In this document: positions 40,642-44,879 of the stretch, one piece after another
Layout of the letters: every line of letters begins with the position of its first letter
Position numbering within the stretch: the stretch's first letter is position 1
Virus record (IMG/VR): IMGVR_UViG_3300008952_000096
Location: 1-44,879 of that record
Length of the DNA stretch: 44,879 nucleotides
Direction: 5' to 3' (one strand)
Source of the DNA: a virus
Translations under genes and position numbers: made by a program
Notes under the pieces: generated by a model
The model's input: the letters and a program-made list of their open reading frames with translations, nothing else
The model's database searches: none
What the model was told of the DNA's origin: nothing

Positions 40642-42801
40642 CTAAGGCTCCAGTGTAATCTTTAGGGTCGGTCGAACATAGTCAAGCCCTTCCGTACCCA
40701 TATATTCCCACACTACATTGCCATCGCTGCAGGTGGCGGGGACTCCAACCACCCGCGACTCGCACGTAGGGGGAGTAGACCCAGTTATTGGGGCAGTACT
40801 CGACCACTCTTGGTGAGCCGCGTATGACCTAGTGACACCGTTCCCATCAGTATGCCTAACCCAATACCGGTTCGAGGCGATTCCTGCGCCTGCGGGACTA
40901 AAGGGAATCTGGGAGTTCGCTTGCCAGTCTATGCCGCCGTCTGCAAAGGCTGCCTGCTGCCATATAGCACCGGGCGCACCGCCCTGCAGACCACACTGTG
41001 TAGCGGTGAACTGAGCATCAAGGGAGCTAATCCCATCGGTGCCTCTGCCGTTGAAATACGGTGCTATTTCATTGTTCACCACTTCGTTCGCAACTTTGAT
41101 TTGGCCCGAGAATTGGTGCTGCGGGCCAGTGAAAGCCTCCATGACTATGTTCGCTGTTCCCGCCGGTATGGTTATGTACTCTGGTGTACTTAATGGGCCT
41201 ACGCTGGCGTTTGTAACTGGCATTGGTCCCATGAACTGAGTGTCTAGGTTTCCTAAGCCACTCGCATTCTGCGACTGGAGGAAGGCGTCGGTGTACTTAA
41301 ACCCGCTAGTGCCTAGGAACATATTGGCACTAAACCCATCTGCGTTTGACGAGGATTGAGGGTACTGGGTACCCGTGGCCGGGAGCCGAGAACTGATAGA
41401 AAAATTGCCATAAATCTCGAATGAGTTCCTCGTAGTATCCATGTCGTACAGCACCATCCCGCCGCACATATCAGCAACCATGCTAGTCACCCCGTCATAT
41501 CCGACTCCGGGGGCGTTTCCCCAAGTGTTGTGGTTCGGGTTGGTACTTCCTCCTGCAAGCAGTCCACCGAATGGCTGTGCAATAAACGAAAGGTCAAACT
41601 CCCAGACGTAAGTGGCTGGGTTACCGGGAGAGCCTGCGGTCTGTACCCACCCCTCAGCAAGACTCCCATCTTCAAAGAGGGTACCGGGAGCAAACCCACA
41701 TACAGGAGAGGGGGCCAGACCGCTGAACAACTCAACACCGCTAAGTTGTGGGTTCCCTACACAATCGACCAGTTCCAATAGAAGTACGCCAGAGCCTTGG
41801 GTTTCTACGGGACCAACGTTATTCCCCCGGCCCCGCGCCCTGCTTAACACATTAAATGTCGCATAGTTCGCTGACTGGCTTGGGGCGTACTGCGGTGGGC
41901 CAAGGATGTTGCGCCCCGTTGACGGGGAGGGTGGAGTGCCGCCCGCCGGGTCGCCGAACGGTGCAGCCAGGGGATCGAATGTCCAGGGGTAGGGCGATAC
42001 CTTGCCAGCTTCGGTGTTAAAGATATTCAAGGCTGTTGAATAGACTAGATCATCGAATGCCGTGAGAGAGGCGGGGGCTGTAACAAAGCTGTAGTTCCTG
42101 TTAGAGCAGGTGGTGTCGGTGCATGTAAAGTCGAGAATGGGCTCCAACCATACAGAGGGTAGGTGGCTCCCTCCCGATGCCGCGTTATTCAAAAGAGGAC
42201 AACCAAAAGTCGGGATAGACCCGTCAGACCCCAGCGTACACACCACATCCGCTGTGAGCCCACCCGCTGCTTGATCTGGAACCTTCAGGGTAAACGAATG
42301 CGAGCCGCTATTCCCGGCCTCGTCCAAAACCAATGCAGAACCCACGGTGGGGTGGGGCTCGATAATAATCGAAGCCCCCGGTTGGTTCAGGAGAAGGTCG
42401 CCCGAACTCACATCAAAATATAGTGGCGATGTGGTTGGCCCAGGCGTAGATAGACCCAGAGAGAAGTCATCGGCGTCCGTTGACGTTTTTGTAACTCCAC
42501 CAGTCGAGGTTGTCGCGCCGCCGCCGGGACCACCACCAGAAACGACAACATCAACTACACCTGCTCCTTGAGCAGTTACAGAAGAGATTCCGGGACCTTG
42601 GAAGTCAATTACAGTAGCGGCTGCCTCAATAGTGACACCATTAGCATCCACCTGAACAGGAGCGCCAGGGGTACCGGCAGGACCTTGTGTGCCTCCACCT
42701 GTACTATAAACAGGACCACTTGGATTGCTGTATACGGTGGTGGCTACGGCTAAGGCTCCCGTGGCTACCACAGTCAATACCTTAGTAATCTTAGACCACA
42801 T
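40642..42801 (-). CDS. Large exported Gly-rich protein, fibre-like, 719 aa
   Basis: The N-terminus MWSKITKVLTVVATGALAVATTVYS is a signal peptide or anchor. Residues 30-110 are Gly-rich with a short collagen-like GPAGTPGAP and a VDVVVSGGGPGGGATTS stretch like virion fibre linkers. The rest is beta-rich, with many Gly/Asn/Thr/Pro residues and scattered Cys (for example FTCTDTTCSN near 228 and PTCESRVVG near 677). No T7 gp17 N-terminal domain is present. It could be an exported adhesin or glycan-binding partner of the sulfatase, or the phage's fibre. The ATG overlaps the upstream stop (TAATG), and the sulfatase starts just after its stop. Confidence 0.75.
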   Translation of the reverse strand: MWSKITKVLTVVATGALAVATTVYSNPSGPVYSTGGGTQGPAGTPGAPVQVDANGVTIEAAATVIDFQGPGISSVTAQGAGVVDVVVSGGGPGGGATTSTGGVTKTSTDADDFSLGLSTPGPTTSPLYFDVSSGDLLLNQPGASIIIEPHPTVGSALVLDEAGNSGSHSFTLKVPDQAAGGLTADVVCTLGSDGSIPTFGCPLLNNAASGGSHLPSVWLEPILDFTCTDTTCSNRNYSFVTAPASLTAFDDLVYSTALNIFNTEAGKVSPYPWTFDPLAAPFGDPAGGTPPSPSTGRNILGPPQYAPSQSANYATFNVLSRARGRGNNVGPVETQGSGVLLLELVDCVGNPQLSGVELFSGLAPSPVCGFAPGTLFEDGSLAEGWVQTAGSPGNPATYVWEFDLSFIAQPFGGLLAGGSTNPNHNTWGNAPGVGYDGVTSMVADMCGGMVLYDMDTTRNSFEIYGNFSISSRLPATGTQYPQSSSNADGFSANMFLGTSGFKYTDAFLQSQNASGLGNLDTQFMGPMPVTNASVGPLSTPEYITIPAGTANIVMEAFTGPQHQFSGQIKVANEVVNNEIAPYFNGRGTDGISSLDAQFTATQCGLQGGAPGAIWQQAAFADGGIDWQANSQIPFSPAGAGIASNRYWVRHTDGNGVTRSYAAHQEWSSTAPITGSTPPTCESRVVGVPATCSDGNVVWEYMGTEGLDYVRPTLKITLEP

Positions 42802-43271
42802 TATTCCGGCACCTCTCTAAGACTAACTACCGTCTTATTAACTGCTGAAGCAGTGCCTCTGAGCCAGTATTCTCCCTTACTAAGCCATAGGCAGTCTGTA
42901 CCATTGAGAAGCCCAGCACCCGGAACAATCTTATATACACCAATTGTTGGGACAGCAGCTGAGGGGGTAACGTATTCAACCACCTGCACTGTTGCCGATG
43001 TGGAATCAGAGTCCATACAGATTTTAGCTCTGTTTACTACTCTGAATGTGGCGGATTCTCTGCTTGGGTCTACCCCAGATACAGGAGCCCACCAGTAGCA
43101 GATCCCACCGTGGAGGCGTGTAGCAAGGCAGGGGGTCGAGTAGTCTAAGCCTACGGAGTCTGTTGAATAAACGAATGGAAATGCGGGGTCTGCATTCTGA
43201 GAGAACGCTTGTTCAGAAACTCCCACCAAAAGCCCCAAGGCTGAAAGTAGTGTTACAAAGATCTTACGCAT
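42801..43271 (-). CDS. Exported protein of unknown function, 156 aa
   Basis: A clear Sec signal peptide (MRKIFVTLLSALGLLVGVSEQAFSQ, cut near AFS) precedes a mature beta-rich part of about 132 residues with four Cys (PCLATRLHGGICYWW, KICMDSD, TDCLWL), possibly two disulfides. No family was recognised. It is the first gene after terL and heads the exported cassette, ending in a TAATG overlap with the 719-aa gene. Confidence 0.75.
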   Translation of the reverse strand: MRKIFVTLLSALGLLVGVSEQAFSQNADPAFPFVYSTDSVGLDYSTPCLATRLHGGICYWWAPVSGVDPSRESATFRVVNRAKICMDSDSTSATVQVVEYVTPSAAVPTIGVYKIVPGAGLLNGTDCLWLSKGEYWLRGTASAVNKTVVSLREVPE

Positions 43272-43282
43272 GTGTACCTTCC

Positions 43283-44879
43283 TTAGTGTTTAACGCCCAT
43301 AGGGGCAATCCATGTATTATGGGTTTTGCTGGGTCTCCCCAGGCAGTTGTCAAGAAATCTTTCAAGCTCCCTGTCCTGTAACTCGTTTTGATGATCCACC
43401 ATAGCCTCGTCAACGTCGATAGCTATCTGGTCTACCCAATATCTACAAGCCATTGACAGGGCATCCAATCTGTCATCGTGCCTAAGAGACCCTTTATCCT
43501 TGGTAATCCGTGTAAGTTGGTGGACGAGCTTTCTGTGGGTGTAGTGTTGGTCAGACTCATCTGATTTAAGTGCGTCACTCATTAGTAAGGACCGATCAAC
43601 TACAACTCTATGCTGGTTCATCAGGGGCTCCATTGCATCGATTATCCTTAACTCTTTCTGTCCTACAGCCGTGGGAGCATCCTCAATAGTCACATCATAC
43701 ACCTTACGTAGTACTGGTTTGAAGACTTCTAAGTACAGCCCATCACCAAAGTTAGGCTCAACAATTATTAGGTTCACTGCCTCTTCTTTTGCAATATTGG
43801 CTAAACTTGAAAGGGTTTTCTGATCATATCCGCCCTTAAACCCACCACACCTACGGATAAATATCTGACCATTGAGCATCTTCGCTACACAGTAGCCGGT
43901 CTCATCACGCCCTCTACCAGAGGGGTCAATAGACATGACCGCTCCCGTATAAGGTAGCCACCGCTCATCTTTAACAGGAATCCGGGAATAGAATCGGTCA
44001 CCCTGTAGACCTAGATTTGGCAGTTCTGGGATTATGTTCTCTTTTGAAGAGTTCCAGATAACCTTTTCAGGTGCTAGTTTCGTATCAACATCCATGACAA
44101 CTAGATCAGAAGTCTTAAGAGGGTACCTTTCAGCGTCTGATAAGGTCGTATCTAGCTGGAATTGAAGCGCGAACCCACTGCGCCCATATTCTGCTTCTCT
44201 CTCCTGCAGTTCCCCCTCATCGAAGCGTGTATCTGTGGGTGTCCCTGAAGGCAGCCGTCCTTGTTCTATCATGTCACTTATAGATGGAGCGAGATTTCCT
44301 CGGTATCCCGACAACTTAGAAGGAACGGGTATTCTCGCGGGCCAAATCCGAACGTCATACCCGCGTTCAGGAAGCTTGTTATAGATAGAGTCTTCTGTTT
44401 GAGGGGTTCCTAGATAGATTATTTGATGACTTGTAGATTCAAGCAAATCGTCTGGCTTTAGAATTGCTGAAAACTCCTTAGTGCGCTCTACTAGTTTATC
44501 TCTCTGAGTCTGAGATTCAGAGTTATTAGGTGTTTCTACATCATCAGCAATAATAATTGAGGCTCTACTCCCTGTTAATTGACCATATAGGCCCAACGAC
44601 TTAACAGACGGGCTCTGAGACACCATGGCGTTACCAACAGTGAAGCGTTCAATAGAGTCAAACCCGTGCCCTTGACGCGGTGTCATATGTTGGAGCATAG
44701 GCATCTCACTCACCAGCATCTTAGTGAAGCGTGAGAAGGCATCTGAACGGTCTTTCGAGGCACTCACTACCAGAATATTCTCATTGGGGTCTCGGTAGAG
44801 CCTCCAAAGTACATAGGCACTAGTCAGATAGGACTTCCCCATACCACGGAAGGCCATAACAAGCTTCCTACGCTGTGTG
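43283..44879 (-). CDS. terL: Terminase large subunit, main part (start lies at 262)
   Basis: This ATP-driven DNA packaging motor and nuclease continues the segment at 1-262 across the circle join, 579 aa in all. T7 gp19 similarity is strong: AFRGMGKSY (Walker A), SPSVKSLGLYGQLTGSRASIIIADDVETPNNS (Walker B DD), YLGTPQTEDSIY, GTPTDTRFDEGELQEREAEYG, MSIDPSGRGRDETGYCV (nuclease Asp), VEPNFGDGLYLEVF, and KDKGSLRHDDRLDAL (nuclease Asp pair). A T7-type terminase points to exact direct terminal repeats and concatemer cutting. Bases 44761-44879 duplicate bases 1-119. Confidence 0.96.
   Translation of the reverse strand, partial: TQRRKLVMAFRGMGKSYLTSAYVLWRLYRDPNENILVVSASKDRSDAFSRFTKMLVSEMPMLQHMTPRQGHGFDSIERFTVGNAMVSQSPSVKSLGLYGQLTGSRASIIIADDVETPNNSESQTQRDKLVERTKEFSAILKPDDLLESTSHQIIYLGTPQTEDSIYNKLPERGYDVRIWPARIPVPSKLSGYRGNLAPSISDMIEQGRLPSGTPTDTRFDEGELQEREAEYGRSGFALQFQLDTTLSDAERYPLKTSDLVVMDVDTKLAPEKVIWNSSKENIIPELPNLGLQGDRFYSRIPVKDERWLPYTGAVMSIDPSGRGRDETGYCVAKMLNGQIFIRRCGGFKGGYDQKTLSSLANIAKEEAVNLIIVEPNFGDGLYLEVFKPVLRKVYDVTIEDAPTAVGQKELRIIDAMEPLMNQHRVVVDRSLLMSDALKSDESDQHYTHRKLVHQLTRITKDKGSLRHDDRLDALSMACRYWVDQIAIDVDEAMVDHQNELQDRELERFLDNCLGRPSKTHNTWIAPMGVKH
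44761..44879. repeat. Terminal direct repeat, right copy (assembly overlap)
   Basis: These 119 bases are identical to bases 1-119; see the left copy. Keeping both would duplicate about 40 codons of terL, so one copy should be removed when closing the circle. Confidence 0.9.

Noticed and set aside
1-44879. CRISPR array, insertion sequence or integrase/attachment site
   Set aside because: No regularly spaced repeats, transposase, recombinase or repressor sequence was seen. The repeats at 36.5-37.0 kb are irregularly spaced and not CRISPR-like.

Overview
The window is one complete, circularly assembled genome of a lytic T7-like podovirus (Autographiviridae-like). Every gene I accept lies on the minus strand, so functional reading runs from high to low coordinates. 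The first and last 119 bases are identical. Joining them restores one uninterrupted terminase large subunit gene, so the sequence is a closed circle opened inside terL. Hallmarks are a single-subunit phage RNA polymerase, T7-type primase-helicase, family A DNA polymerase, endonuclease I, gp2.5-like SSB, and a gp8 to gp19 virion block in T7 order. No integrase, repressor or tRNA gene was seen. Frequent Shine-Dalgarno sequences and Sec signal peptides suggest a Gram-negative, probably proteobacterial host. A phage-encoded sulfatase hints at a marine or sulfated-polysaccharide setting, but the host cannot be named.

Layout in transcription order: (1) 37.27-36.28 kb is a non-coding region of about 1 kb with direct and inverted repeats. 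It lies between the lysis genes and the first early genes and is the likely site of the physical genome ends and early promoters. (2) 36.26-28.2 kb holds early and accessory genes: small Cys-rich proteins, an OB-like SSB-like protein, DUF4326, a DUF932 protein, a degenerate C5-methyltransferase-like protein, a split gp88-like gene, a SprT-like metalloprotease and an HNH nuclease, with GC-rich hairpins in the gaps. (3) 27.9-18.4 kb holds RNA polymerase, SSB, endonuclease I, primase-helicase, DNA polymerase, 5' nuclease, DUF3310 and a second HExxH protein. (4) 18.4-0.25 kb holds portal, scaffold, capsid, a capsid-distal terminator, tail tubular A and B, the internal virion proteins and TerS. (5) TerL crosses the junction. 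(6) 43.3-38.5 kb holds four consecutive genes whose products carry N-terminal export signals, including a formylglycine-type sulfatase. (7) 38.5-37.3 kb is the lysis cassette: TM/coiled-coil protein, M15-type endopeptidase, holin, i-spanin and overlapping o-spanin.

Genes are packed with ATGA, TAATG and TAGTG overlaps, so translation is probably coupled. The RNA polymerase presumably drives middle and late genes. DNA enzymes replicate and recombine a concatemer, which TerS/TerL package into gp10-like shells. M15 peptidase, holin and spanins then lyse the cell. The most unusual part is the exported sulfatase cassette. It occupies the slot between packaging and lysis, no T7 gp17-type tail fibre is recognisable anywhere, and tail tubular protein B is about 460 residues longer than in T7.
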